From positions 62,001-126,000 of the forward strand of contig NZ_JADWYR010000003.1 in the NCBI RefSeq assembly GCF_015831355.1: 64,000 bases of DNA. The letters run 5' to 3'. Positions within the stretch are counted from its first letter, which is position 1. Each line of letters opens with the position of its first letter. The position numbers and the translations under genes are program-made. The notes beneath the pieces are model-generated. The model saw nothing but the letters and a program-made list of their open reading frames with translations, made no database searches and had not been told where the DNA came from. The DNA is from Panacibacter microcysteis. GTDB lineage: Bacteria; Bacteroidota; Bacteroidia; Chitinophagales; Chitinophagaceae. Below, piece after piece: positions 34,429-43,119 of this stretch.

Positions 34429-35616
34429 TTGAGCCGCATTGTTGTTACCGGAATAGGCGTTATAAGTGCTGTTGGCAATACTGTTGACGCAAACAGGACG
34501 GCACTTGTAAATGGTCAGTGTGGTATAACTCCGCTCCGGAATATTGACACACGGTTTGCCGGTCTTATGCCATTTGGCGAAATAAAAACAACAACTGGTA
34601 CACTAAAAGAACAGCTTCATGCAAGTGAACCTGGTGTTACACGAACCATGTTACTATCATTGCATGCGTTTAACGAAGCAGTAGCAGACAGCGGTTTGCC
34701 TGCATCGGACATCAGTTCTTTGAATACTGCTTTTATCAGTGGCAATACTGTTGGCGGCATGTGCCTTACAGATGAATTGTATGCCGATACCCGAAGCACA
34801 GCAAATGGTACTGAATACATGACCTCTTACGATGCTGCTTCTGTTGGCATCTATGTGCAGGACAGGTACAGGATGAATGGCATCACAGATACATTCAATA
34901 CCGCATGTTCGTCATCTGCCAACGCAATCATGTACGGCGCCAAACTTATACAGCACGGTTTTGCAAAGAGAGCAATTGTTGGCGGTGCAGACACCCTGGC
35001 AAAATTTACCATCAACGGGTTTAATGCACTGCGCATATTAAGCGACGACATTTGCAGGCCATTCGACAAAGACCGCAAGGGACTTAACCTGGGCGAAGGA
35101 TCAGCTTATATTGTGCTGGAGAAAGAAGCAGATGCCGCGGGTAAAACTATTTACGCGGTGTTGCAAGGCTATGGCAATGCAAATGATGCATATCACCCTT
35201 CGTCCTTATCTGCTGAGGGCGATGGCCCCGTGGCTGCCATGTATGCAGCCTTGTCAAAAGCAAATCTTTCCCCGGGCGATATTGATTTTATTAATGCACA
35301 CGGCACTGCTACCGAAAACAATGATGAGGTGGAAAGTGTGGCAATGAAAAAAGTATTTGGCCACGTACCCGCATTTGCTTCTACCAAAGGCTATACGGGC
35401 CATACGCTCGGTGCTGCCGGTGCCATAGAGGCTGTGTATAGTATTTTATCACTGCACAACCAGGAGCTTTACCCTGCATTGCATTTTAGAGAAGCGATTG
35501 CTGCAACAGGTTTAATACCGGTGCAGTATTATCAAAAAAAGCATTTGCAACATGTAATGAGTAATTCTTTTGGTTTTGGTGGTAATTGTACATCACTCAT
35601 TTTTTCGAAGTATTAG
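34429..35616 (+). CDS. Beta-ketoacyl-ACP synthase (FabF-type, active)
   Basis: A 395-residue KAS II-like enzyme. The catalytic cysteine is in FNTACSSSANAI, the two histidines in INAHGTATENND and GYTGHTLGAAGA, and the terminal part has SNSFGFGGNCTSLIF. It starts with TTG at 34429. It elongates ACP-bound chains in the pathway and probably pairs with the inactive homologue at 35713. Confidence 0.92.
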   Translation: MSRIVVTGIGVISAVGNTVDANRTALVNGQCGITPLRNIDTRFAGLMPFGEIKTTTGTLKEQLHASEPGVTRTMLLSLHAFNEAVADSGLPASDISSLNTAFISGNTVGGMCLTDELYADTRSTANGTEYMTSYDAASVGIYVQDRYRMNGITDTFNTACSSSANAIMYGAKLIQHGFAKRAIVGGADTLAKFTINGFNALRILSDDICRPFDKDRKGLNLGEGSAYIVLEKEADAAGKTIYAVLQGYGNANDAYHPSSLSAEGDGPVAAMYAALSKANLSPGDIDFINAHGTATENNDEVESVAMKKVFGHVPAFASTKGYTGHTLGAAGAIEAVYSILSLHNQELYPALHFREAIAATGLIPVQYYQKKHLQHVMSNSFGFGGNCTSLIFSKY

Positions 35617-35624
35617 TTAAGATA

Positions 35625-35700
35625 CCGGCAGCGGTTTTTCATGGCATCGCCTGTTGCGTCGCAATCCGTTCATCTGTAGCATATATGGCATCAATGCGCA
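35625..35700 (+). repeat. Intergenic palindromic repeat copy 14 (type C core)
   Basis: GTTGCGTCGCA at 35653 keeps the left half of the core, but the right half reads ATCCGTTCATC, not CTCTTGTAC. The left end is CCGGC and CATGGCATCGCCT is intact. It separates the two ketosynthase genes. Confidence 0.75.
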
Positions 35701-35712
35701 AATAATCACACC

Positions 35713-36747
35713 ATGCTTTATATACACCAGTCATCCTGTATATCTCCGCAGCAAACATTTGGCAATGTTGATATAGAGCATCTGTATACTACCGGCGATA
35801 ACAAACTGAAGGTAATAGAACCCGCTTACAAAAACATTCCGCCCGGGGTACTGCGCCGCATGAGCCGGAATGTAAAAATCGGTATAGCGGCAGCTTTGCC
35901 ATTACTGGAGCATACATTTGTTGATGGCATTATTATAGGAACCGCCAATGGCGGTATGGAAGAAAGTGTAAGATTTCTTAACCAGATGGTAGAATACCAG
36001 GAAGGCTTGCTTACACCCGGAGATTTTGTGCAAAGCACCGCCAATGCAGTGGCATCGCAGATCAGTTTAATGACCAGCAATAAAAGCTATAACAGCACGC
36101 ATGTACATCGCGGGTTTTCTTTTGAAAATGCTTTGCTGGATGCTGCCATGCTTGTAAAAGAAAATCCCGGCAAAAATTTCATGGTAGGTGGTGTAGATGT
36201 TATATCACCATACAACTACAATGTTGATGTACTGGCAGGTTGTTTCAGGAAAGAAAATATCTCCAGCGATGCACTATACGATGGCAGCGAAACCGGTACG
36301 ATTGCCGGAGAAGGTGCAGCTATGTTCGTGGTAAACGATAATGCAAACAACGCGGCAGTAAGAATTGCCGCCTTTGATTTTTTTCATACCGGCAACACTG
36401 GAATACTTGAAGAGCGGCTGTATAATTTTTTGCAGGCGCACAATGTGGATATTCGATCAACGCTTTTACTCAGCGGTGATGAAGGTGATGAACGTACGGC
36501 ACTGCTTTATAACAAAGCTGTCGCCGTCTGCAACGCGCCTGTAGTAGCACGTTTCAAACATATGACGGGCGATTATGCAACGGCATCGGCCGTAGCGGTG
36601 TGGCTTGCTGCACAAATACTGCAGGCAGAAACTATTCCGCAGCATATGCTGCGGCATGGCGCATGGTGGCACGGTTGTACAAACGTTTTAATCTATAACG
36701 CCTACCGGCAGTGGCAGCATAGTATAATACTGGTAAGTAAAATATAA
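35713..36747 (+). CDS. Ketosynthase-like chain-length-factor homologue lacking catalytic residues
   Basis: A 344-residue beta-ketoacyl synthase N-terminal-like protein. The segment aligning with the active-site cysteine reads THVHRGFSFENALLDAA, with Gly where Cys should be. The second His region reads HMTGDYATASAVAVW (TGD in place of TGH), and no AHGT motif is seen. It is therefore not a working condensing enzyme; it is best read as a chain-length-factor-like partner of the active ketosynthase, as in aryl polyene/type II PKS pairs. Confidence 0.85.
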   Translation: MLYIHQSSCISPQQTFGNVDIEHLYTTGDNKLKVIEPAYKNIPPGVLRRMSRNVKIGIAAALPLLEHTFVDGIIIGTANGGMEESVRFLNQMVEYQEGLLTPGDFVQSTANAVASQISLMTSNKSYNSTHVHRGFSFENALLDAAMLVKENPGKNFMVGGVDVISPYNYNVDVLAGCFRKENISSDALYDGSETGTIAGEGAAMFVVNDNANNAAVRIAAFDFFHTGNTGILEERLYNFLQAHNVDIRSTLLLSGDEGDERTALLYNKAVAVCNAPVVARFKHMTGDYATASAVAVWLAAQILQAETIPQHMLRHGAWWHGCTNVLIYNAYRQWQHSIILVSKI

Positions 36748-36761
36748 TGCTACCTGCATTA

Positions 36762-36864
36762 AACCGGCTGCTGTACGCTGAAGAAGATGGCACATGCAGA
36801 ATAGAGATTCATTTGTACAAGTGTGCGACGCAACCGGGGCTACATAGCAGCAATGCAGCCGGGC
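36762..36864 (-). repeat. Intergenic palindromic repeat copy 15 (type A' core, clear terminal inverted repeat)
   Basis: The core GTACAAGTGTGCGACGCAAC is at 36815-36834. The outer ends AACCGGCTGC (36762-36771) and GCAGCCGGGC (36855-36864) are inverted repeats, giving an element of about 103 bp. An internal stem-loop GGCTACAT-AGCAGCA-ATGCAGCC is present. CCC and an A-run follow. Confidence 0.9.
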
Positions 36865-36912
36865 TCCCAAAAAAAGCAGCCTTTAATTTAAACCAAGAAT
36901 AAACAATCAATC

Positions 36913-37500
36913 ATGAAAATTTTATCAGCGCTGGCAGGTATCAGCTTAATGATAGCTACTGCCGGCAGCGCAACTGCGCAAAGACTAAAACTTATTGAGG
37001 GCAGTTTAGATGCCATTCAATCTGAAACGAGTTTAAATTTTGATTTTTCTTACGACAATATGAGTGTGGGAAAATTTGATAAAGAAGCAGACTATGTGGC
37101 TAAGAAAACAGCAGAGTACAACAACAAAGAAGATGGCAGGGGAGACCGCTGGGCAAAAGCATGGGTAGATGACCGCAAAGATAAATTTGAACCGAAATTT
37201 ATTGAACTGTTTACCGAGTACAGTGAAAAATCACAAAGCAGGAATGCAAAGTATACACTGATCTTTAAAACAACGTTTACTGAGCCTGGCTTTAACGTAG
37301 GCGTAATGCGTAAAAATGCAGTCATAGATGGCGAAGTATGGATCGTTGAAACTGCAAACCCATCCAACATTATAGCAAAAATATCTGTTGAAAAAGCTTT
37401 GGGAAGAACATTTGGTGGTTACGATTTTGATACCGGTGGCCGTATTATGGAAGCCTATGCAGATGCAGGAAAAGCGCTTGGTAAGTTTGTAAAAAAATAA
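36913..37500 (+). CDS. Secreted hypothetical protein
   Basis: A 195-residue protein with a signal peptide (ILSALAGISLMIATAGSATAQ). The mature part contains LNFDFSYDNMSVGKFDKEAD, KYTLIFKTTFTEPGFNVGV and a C-terminal GGRIMEAYADAGKALGKF. This arrangement is common in small Bacteroidota exported proteins; the function is unknown. It lies downstream of the pigment genes and ends in its own terminator. Confidence 0.72.
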   Translation: MKILSALAGISLMIATAGSATAQRLKLIEGSLDAIQSETSLNFDFSYDNMSVGKFDKEADYVAKKTAEYNNKEDGRGDRWAKAWVDDRKDKFEPKFIELFTEYSEKSQSRNAKYTLIFKTTFTEPGFNVGVMRKNAVIDGEVWIVETANPSNIIAKISVEKALGRTFGGYDFDTGGRIMEAYADAGKALGKFVKK

Positions 37501-37512
37501 ACAACACTTTCT

Positions 37513-37543
37513 AAAACAGGTTGCAAAAGCAACCTGTTTTTTT
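37513..37543 (+). terminator. Intrinsic terminator
   Basis: AACAGGTTGC - AAAA - GCAACCTGTT followed by TTTTT, 13 nt after the secreted protein's stop and 13 nt before the antiporter ATG. Confidence 0.9.
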
Positions 37544-37555
37544 ATCTTCATAGCC

Positions 37556-38959
37556 ATGAAAAAAAATGCTGTATTGTTTTTTTATGTTGGTATGCTACTC
37601 GTTTTTGCACTGGCTGCATATTATATTATACAGCATGGCCGCCTGCTGGAAGCAGGGAATAAAAACACGAATGTAACAGTTGCTGGTACCTATGCAGCAT
37701 TTAGAGACTCATTCATCAACAGTGCCGGCCTTGCCTTGCCGGTGCTGTTGTTACAAATTATCGTGATTGTAACGGCAGTGAGAATTTTTGGCTGGCTCTT
37801 CAGCAAAATTGGTCAGCCCGCGGTAGTAGGAGAAATTGTAGCCGGCGTGGTACTCGGTCCATCAGTACTCGGTGCATGTATGCCCGATGTTTCACAATTT
37901 GTTTTTCCGGCTTCATCAATGGGTAATCTGCAGTTCATCAGCCAGGTTGGTTTGATCCTGTTCATGTTTGTAATAGGCCTCGAGCTGGATATCAGCATCA
38001 TCCGCAGGCAGGCCAGGTCTGCCATCGTTATCAGCCATGCAAGTATTATTATACCATATGCACTGGGTATGTGCCTGGCATTGTTCATGTATAAGGCTTA
38101 TTCACCAGCAGGCATTTCATTTTTATCTTTTGCATTGTTTATGGGCATTGCCATGAGTATAACCGCATTCCCGGTGCTGGCAAGAATTATCAAAGAACGC
38201 AATCTTAGCAAAACAGACCTTGGTGTAATGGCCATTACATGCGCCGCTTCAGACGATGTAACAGCGTGGTGCATTCTGGCAGCACTAATTGCTATAGTAA
38301 AGGCAGATAATTCGGTAAACATTTTGTTTACAATCGGGCTTGTGGCTGCCTATATCGTTTTGATGGTAGCGGTGGTAAGACCGCTGCTAAAAAAACTCGG
38401 CAGTTTGTATATAAAGAGAGAAGTTATCAACAGGTCGATGATGGCCATCGTTTTCATGGTTATGTTGCTCTCTGCTTACCTCACAGAACTTATAGGTGTA
38501 CATGCACTGTTTGGTGCTTTTGTGGCAGGGGTCATTATGCCCGCAGAAATAAACTTCAGGCAAACCATTATTGATAAAATAGAAGATGTAAGCCTTGTGC
38601 TGCTGCTGCCACTGTTTTTTGTGTTTACCGGTTTGCGTACACAGGTTGGGTTGCTAAACGACGGTGATCTCTGGATCACTTTTATGTGGATTGTACTGGT
38701 AGCGGTAGCAGGTAAATTTGGCGGCAGCATGGTTGCAGCCCGGGTTACAGGACAAACATGGAAAAACAGTTTGTCAATCGGCGCACTGATGAACACACGC
38801 GGTTTAATGGAACTTGTTGTGCTGAATATTGGTTACGATCTTGGTATCCTGTCCCCGCAGGTTTTTGCTATGATGGTATTGATGGCACTGATCACTACGT
38901 TCATGACCAACCCTGCACTCAACCTCATCAACTATTTAATGCCTGAAAAAAACCGGTAG
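37556..38959 (+). CDS. Cation:proton antiporter (CPA2/Kef-type)
   Basis: A 467-residue membrane protein with about 13 hydrophobic segments. An N-terminal extra segment is followed by the CPA2 patterns GQPAVVGEIVAGVVLGPSVLG, QVGLILFMFVIGLELD, AITAFPVLARI-like and ITCAASDDVTAWCILA with the paired-Asp ion site. No TrkA-N/RCK regulatory domain follows, so it is a short Na+/H+ or K+/H+ antiporter. It starts right after a terminator and converges on the hotdog dehydratase gene. Its presence within the pigment region may be incidental. Confidence 0.92.
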   Translation: MKKNAVLFFYVGMLLVFALAAYYIIQHGRLLEAGNKNTNVTVAGTYAAFRDSFINSAGLALPVLLLQIIVIVTAVRIFGWLFSKIGQPAVVGEIVAGVVLGPSVLGACMPDVSQFVFPASSMGNLQFISQVGLILFMFVIGLELDISIIRRQARSAIVISHASIIIPYALGMCLALFMYKAYSPAGISFLSFALFMGIAMSITAFPVLARIIKERNLSKTDLGVMAITCAASDDVTAWCILAALIAIVKADNSVNILFTIGLVAAYIVLMVAVVRPLLKKLGSLYIKREVINRSMMAIVFMVMLLSAYLTELIGVHALFGAFVAGVIMPAEINFRQTIIDKIEDVSLVLLLPLFFVFTGLRTQVGLLNDGDLWITFMWIVLVAVAGKFGGSMVAARVTGQTWKNSLSIGALMNTRGLMELVVLNIGYDLGILSPQVFAMMVLMALITTFMTNPALNLINYLMPEKNR

Positions 38960-38976
38960 CGTGGTAAAAGTCATTT

Positions 38977-39345
38977 CTACAAAACAGTAAACTGTGCCTT
39001 CATTTTAAAACACGTAGCCGCAGTATTTGTAATGGTTGCGTTTACATCAACCATATTTTCGGCCACTTTGTATTTTACTTCTATTGTGGCAATATTGTTC
39101 TCCGCCGGGTTAATAACAGAGAGAAATTTTAGCTGGTCCGCCTTTGCCAGCAGCAATTTTTTGTCAACCGCTTTTTCAGTCAGTTCTTTTACCATCTGGG
39201 TCATGCAAACACCGGGTACCACAGGCGTTCCGGGAAAGTGCCCGTTGAACACTTCATGCAACTTGTTGATTGCAACCGTAGCTTTTACAGTTTCTGATTC
39301 GTTACTAAACGCTTCAATGGTATAGAAATTTTTTTCGATAAGCAT
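38977..39345 (-). CDS. 3-hydroxyacyl-ACP dehydratase-like hotdog protein
   Basis: A 122-residue hotdog-fold protein with the FabZ/FabA hallmark NGHFPGTPVVPGVCMTQMV, including the catalytic His. The start MLIEKNFYTIEA at 39345 is chosen; the frame is open up to 39456 only because it reads through repeat copy 16. It probably dehydrates 3-hydroxyacyl-ACP in the neighbouring polyene/dialkylresorcinol pathway, although it is on the opposite strand and separated by the antiporter gene. Confidence 0.85.
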   Translation of the reverse strand: MLIEKNFYTIEAFSNESETVKATVAINKLHEVFNGHFPGTPVVPGVCMTQMVKELTEKAVDKKLLLAKADQLKFLSVINPAENNIATIEVKYKVAENMVDVNATITNTAATCFKMKAQFTVL

Positions 39346-39362
39346 GGTAAAAACATTTATGA

Positions 39363-39430
39363 GCCCGGCATTGGTAGTGGTGGCATCGCTTGTTGCGTCG
39401 CACGCTTCAACTGCAGCAAATTTGCCGGGC
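39363..39430 (+). repeat. Intergenic palindromic repeat copy 16 (core decayed, perfect ends)
   Basis: Exact terminal inverted repeats GCCCGGCA (39363-39370) and TGCCGGGC (39423-39430) bound a 68-bp element. The core at 39392 begins GTTGCGTCGCACGCTTCAAC, intact only in its left half. It is one of only two copies lying between divergent genes. Confidence 0.88.
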
Positions 39431-39527
39431 AAACCCGAAGATCGAAGCGAAGCCATGTGTTACCACGGCGGCAAATTAGTCATTTAGTAACTATAATACA
39501 AAGTGTATTACTACAACTACTTAATAT

Positions 39528-39535
39528 TATTTTTG
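39528..39535 (+). promoter_or_regulatory. -7 box TATTTTTG of tsaD
   Basis: An exact TAnnTTTG match 14 nt before the tsaD ATG (39550). No clear -33 element was found. Confidence 0.5.
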
Positions 39536-39549
39536 TTGCTGTGAACAGC

Positions 39550-40629
39550 ATGAACGAACAGCAGGCTACTGCAAAAAAAACGGTGAAGGATATACGCATA
39601 CTGGCAATCGAATCTTCGTGCGATGAAACGTCTGCCGCTGTATGTATCAATGGTAAAATATTGTCCAATTTTATCGCTAATCAAACAGTACATGAGAAAT
39701 ATGGCGGTGTAGTGCCCGAGCTTGCCAGCCGTGCACATATGCAAAACATTGTACCGGTAGCAGATGCCGCAATAAAGGCTGCTGCAGCCAAAATTGCACA
39801 GGCACCGGGGGTTGGTCATCCGGCATTCTCCCTGCAGGATATTGATGCGATAGCCTTTACACAGTCGCCCGGGCTTATTGGCAGCCTGTTGGTAGGGGTA
39901 CAGTTTGCCAAATCACTGGCACTGGCACTGGATAAGCCGCTTATAGCAGTACACCATATGCAGGCGCATGTATTGGCCAATTTAATTGCTGAACCAAAGC
40001 CGGACTTCCCGTTTTTATGTTTAACCGTTAGTGGCGGCCATACACAAATTGTGCTGGCAAATTCTCCGTACGATCTTAAAGTTATCGGCGAAACAATTGA
40101 TGATGCCGCAGGTGAAGCCTTTGATAAGAGCGCCAAACTACTGGGTTTACCTTACCCAGGCGGCCCGCTGGTAGATAAATACGCCAAAGAAGGCAACCCG
40201 CTTGCATTTAAATTTGCCGAGCCGCAGATACCCGAACTCAATTTTTCATTCAGTGGTTTAAAAACATCGGTACTGTATTTTTTGCAGGCACGTAAAAAAG
40301 AAGATGAACATTTTATCGAAAAGCATATGCCTGATCTGTGTGCTTCTGTTCAGTACACGATCATTAACATATTGCTGAAAAAATTAAAGAAAGCGGTAAA
40401 AGAAACAGGTGTAAAAAATGTTTGTATAGCAGGGGGTGTAAGTGCCAACAGCGGTTTGCGTACGGCATTGGCAGAAACGGGTAAAAAACATGGCTGGCAA
40501 ACATTTATACCTGCATTTGAATATTGTACTGATAATGCTGCGATGATCGCAATAACGGCCTATTACAAGTTTTTAAACAACGACTTCGCGTCGCTTGATG
40601 CAAGCCCTGCAGCAAGAGCCGAATGGTAA
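39550..40629 (+). CDS. tsaD: tRNA N6-threonylcarbamoyladenosine transferase TsaD
   Basis: A 359-residue TsaD/Kae1, which transfers the threonylcarbamoyl group to A37 of ANN-decoding tRNAs. Signs are ILAIESSCDETSAAV at the N-terminus, the metal-binding HHMQAHVLANL, LTVSGGHTQIV, and AGGVSANSGLR. The start at 39550 is used since the promoter box lies 5' of it and the in-frame extension to 39457 is not conserved-looking. Partners TsaB/TsaE are not in the window. Confidence 0.96.
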   Translation: MNEQQATAKKTVKDIRILAIESSCDETSAAVCINGKILSNFIANQTVHEKYGGVVPELASRAHMQNIVPVADAAIKAAAAKIAQAPGVGHPAFSLQDIDAIAFTQSPGLIGSLLVGVQFAKSLALALDKPLIAVHHMQAHVLANLIAEPKPDFPFLCLTVSGGHTQIVLANSPYDLKVIGETIDDAAGEAFDKSAKLLGLPYPGGPLVDKYAKEGNPLAFKFAEPQIPELNFSFSGLKTSVLYFLQARKKEDEHFIEKHMPDLCASVQYTIINILLKKLKKAVKETGVKNVCIAGGVSANSGLRTALAETGKKHGWQTFIPAFEYCTDNAAMIAITAYYKFLNNDFASLDASPAARAEW

Positions 40630-40640
40630 AACAAACATCT

Positions 40641-41447
40641 ATGAATATCCGGAACTCTGTTTTATTAATATGCATCATCTTTACCGCCTGTGTATCTCAA
40701 AAAGCACCATCCACCGCCGCACCGTCAATTCCTGTACAAAGCAACCTCGTTGCCGATGGAAAGCTGTTTACCGCCATGTACCAGCAAAAGGCCGCGGAGT
40801 ATAAGGCACTTTGTTTCCAGGCTTACAACATAGCGCAACTCCGGCTAGATCAGTTTCTAACAAAGCAGTATACAAAACCATTGGCTATTGTTACAGATAT
40901 TGATGAAACCGTATTAGACAATAGCCCATATGCAGTAAAGCAGGGCCTGGCGGGTGAAACATTCGATGAAAAGTCATGGAATGAATGGACCTCATTGGCA
41001 AACGCAGATACCGTTCCCGGTGCCTGTACTTTTTTCAGGTATGCTGCATCAAAAAAGGTAGAAGTGTTTTATGTAACCAACCGCGCTGAAAGTGACCGGC
41101 CACAAACATTGAAAAACCTGCAGCGTTACAACTTTCCCAATGCAGATGATCAACACCTGCTGTTGCTTACCAATACATCCAGCAAAGAGCCCAGAAGGCA
41201 AAGCATTTTGCAGACCCATGAAATAGTTATGCTTTGTGGCGACAACCTTGCAGATCTTAGTGTGCTGTATGATGACAAAAAGTTTGACAGCCGGCTGAAA
41301 AATACACAAATCCTTGCTGCGGAATTTGGCAACCGGTTTATCGTATTGCCTAACCCTAACTATGGTGACTGGGAAAATGCTTTTTACAACCTTGATAAAT
41401 CGATGTCAAAAGATTCCATCATCAGGAGCAGGCTGATTGTTTATTGA
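40641..41447 (+). CDS. Acid phosphatase / 5'-nucleotidase, lipoprotein e(P4) family
   Basis: A 268-residue HAD-superfamily class C acid phosphatase. The lipoprotein signal is MNIRNSVLLICIIFTAC with lipobox FTAC. The catalytic motif is IVTDIDETVLDNS, motif II is VFYVTNR and the acidic motif lies in VMLCGDNLADL. It dephosphorylates nucleoside monophosphates or NMN at the outer surface. An ATG at 40623 overlapping the tsaD stop is an alternative start, so translation coupling with tsaD is possible. Confidence 0.9.
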   Translation: MNIRNSVLLICIIFTACVSQKAPSTAAPSIPVQSNLVADGKLFTAMYQQKAAEYKALCFQAYNIAQLRLDQFLTKQYTKPLAIVTDIDETVLDNSPYAVKQGLAGETFDEKSWNEWTSLANADTVPGACTFFRYAASKKVEVFYVTNRAESDRPQTLKNLQRYNFPNADDQHLLLLTNTSSKEPRRQSILQTHEIVMLCGDNLADLSVLYDDKKFDSRLKNTQILAAEFGNRFIVLPNPNYGDWENAFYNLDKSMSKDSIIRSRLIVY

Positions 41448-41494
41448 AATCGCAAACTAATTGCGCAGGTAAACCCTGATCGCAAGAGCTGATG

Positions 41495-41560
41495 CACGTA
41501 CCGGAAGTACAAGTGAGTGACACAACAGCAGCTTAATAGTAGTACTGTCGCTCACTCTAA
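41495..41560 (-). repeat. Intergenic palindromic repeat copy 17 (type B core)
   Basis: The core GTACAAGTGAGTGACACAAC is at 41507-41526, followed by AGCAGCTTAATAGTAGTACTG and an A-run. It lies between the acid phosphatase gene and the ethanolamine permease gene. Confidence 0.85.
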
Positions 41561-41611
41561 AAAAACTTCTTCAATTTTTTTACAATCTTTTTTATCAGTA
41601 GTTTCAAGGCC

Positions 41612-42946
41612 ATGAGCAACCAAACTACTGCACTAAAAAAAGTGCTGAAGCCGGTTCACCTATGGGCTTTGGCAGTAGGGCTTGTTATCTCAGGTGAATA
41701 TTTTGGCTGGAATTACGGCTGGGGTGTGGCCGGTACCGTTGGCTTTCTCATAGCAACACTCCTGGTAACCGTGCTCTACATCACCTTCATTTTTAGTTTT
41801 ACTGAATTAACAACTTCCATTCCACATGCCGGGGGTCCTTTTGCGTATGCATACAAAGCTTATGGCCCGCTGGGCGGGCTTATGGCAGGCTATGCAACAT
41901 TAATTGAGTTTGTTTTTGCTCCACCCGCCATCGCATTTGCACTGGGCAGTTATGTGCATTTTTTACATAGCGAAATTCCTGTAACGTTTACGGCTGTGAG
42001 CTGCTATGTAATATTTACCTTCATCAACCTTTTTGGCATTAAAGAATCTGCTGTTTTCAATCTTATAGTTACCATACTCGCGGTGGTTGAATTACTCATT
42101 TTTATGGGCATTGTTGCCCCGCATTTCAGTGCTGATAATTTTATGCGCAACAATATGCCTTTTGGTGTTACAGGCATTTTTGCCGCTTTGCCTTTTGCTG
42201 TGTGGTTCTACCTCGGTATCGAAGGCGTGGCAATGGTTGCAGAAGAAGTAAAAGAACCACATCGCAATATTCCCAAAGGTTATATATTGGGTATAGCAAC
42301 ACTGGTTATCCTGGCTTTGGGGGTCATGATTTTTTCCGGCGGTGTTGGCGATTGGCAGCAGCTAAGCACCATCGATTACCCCCTGCCCGAATCAATCAGT
42401 ATTGTACTGGGCAAAACAAATAGCTGGACAAAAATCTTTGCCGGCATTGGTTTATTCGGGCTCATCGCATCTTTTCACGGGTTGATCATTGGTTACTCAA
42501 GACAGATTTTTGCGTTATCGAGAAGCGGTTTTTTGCCCGCAGTACTAAGTGCGGTAAACAAAAAATACCGAACACCGCACTGGGCCTTAATTGCAGGAGG
42601 AGTGGTAGGGCTTATATCAATTTATACAGGTGCAACAAACCAGGTCATCATCATATCAGCCCTCGGCGCTGTTGTAATGTATTGTATAAGTATGATGAGC
42701 TTACTTAAACTTAAAAAACAGGGTGGCATACAAGGTACTTTCAAAACACCATTCTATCCCTGGTTTCCGGTCATTGCCTTGTTGCTTTCAGTCGTTTGCC
42801 TTGTCGCCATCATCTGGTACAATCCATTGTTAAGCATAATATTTTTTGCAGGGTTAATTATAGCGTTGTTCATTTTTATAGCGTTGAAAAAGCACAGGCA
42901 GCCAATAAACGATGAGTTACTCGCAGTGGTTGAAGAAACGGGTTAG
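41612..42946 (+). CDS. eat: Ethanolamine permease (APC superfamily)
   Basis: A 444-residue transporter with about 12 hydrophobic segments. It has an N-terminal LWALAVGLVISGEYFGWNYG, typical of the ethanolamine permease branch, then TTSIPHAGGPFAYAYKAYGP and YSRQIFALSRSGFLP. It is followed by eutB and eutC, which use the substrate it imports; repeat copy 18 lies between it and eutB. The function is firm from sequence plus context. Confidence 0.9.
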   Translation: MSNQTTALKKVLKPVHLWALAVGLVISGEYFGWNYGWGVAGTVGFLIATLLVTVLYITFIFSFTELTTSIPHAGGPFAYAYKAYGPLGGLMAGYATLIEFVFAPPAIAFALGSYVHFLHSEIPVTFTAVSCYVIFTFINLFGIKESAVFNLIVTILAVVELLIFMGIVAPHFSADNFMRNNMPFGVTGIFAALPFAVWFYLGIEGVAMVAEEVKEPHRNIPKGYILGIATLVILALGVMIFSGGVGDWQQLSTIDYPLPESISIVLGKTNSWTKIFAGIGLFGLIASFHGLIIGYSRQIFALSRSGFLPAVLSAVNKKYRTPHWALIAGGVVGLISIYTGATNQVIIISALGAVVMYCISMMSLLKLKKQGGIQGTFKTPFYPWFPVIALLLSVVCLVAIIWYNPLLSIIFFAGLIIALFIFIALKKHRQPINDELLAVVEETG

Positions 42947-42956
42947 TTTTTTCATG

Positions 42957-43030
42957 ATCCCGGCACCTGTACGTTGTGGCATCGCCTGTTGCGTCGCACT
43001 CTTGTACGTCATAACAGTTGGGCAACAACG
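42957..43030 (+). repeat. Intergenic palindromic repeat copy 18 (type A core)
   Basis: The core GTTGCGTCGCACTCTTGTAC is at 42988-43007, with TTGTGGCATCGCCT before it and left end CCCGGC after a T-run. Left CGTTGT and right ACAACG are complementary. It interrupts the eat-eutB gap. Confidence 0.88.
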
Positions 43031-43103
43031 ATACTGCGTTTGCAACAATCGTGTAATACCGCCGTTGTGCAACAGGCAGTAATGAGATAGTGCCCCTGCA
43101 ACA

Positions 43104-43111
43104 TAAGTTTG
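43104..43111 (+). promoter_or_regulatory. -7 box TAAGTTTG, 8 nt before the eutB ATG
   Basis: An exact TAnnTTTG element separated from the eutB ATG (43120) by TATATACT. It predicts a leader of about five bases and an eutBC transcript independent of eat. No -33 element is clear. Confidence 0.45.
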
Positions 43112-43119
43112 TATATACT

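Noticed and set aside
39346-39456. N-terminal extension of the hotdog dehydratase
   Set aside because: The first 37 residues are read through repeat copy 16; the ATG at 39345 gives a normal-length protein.
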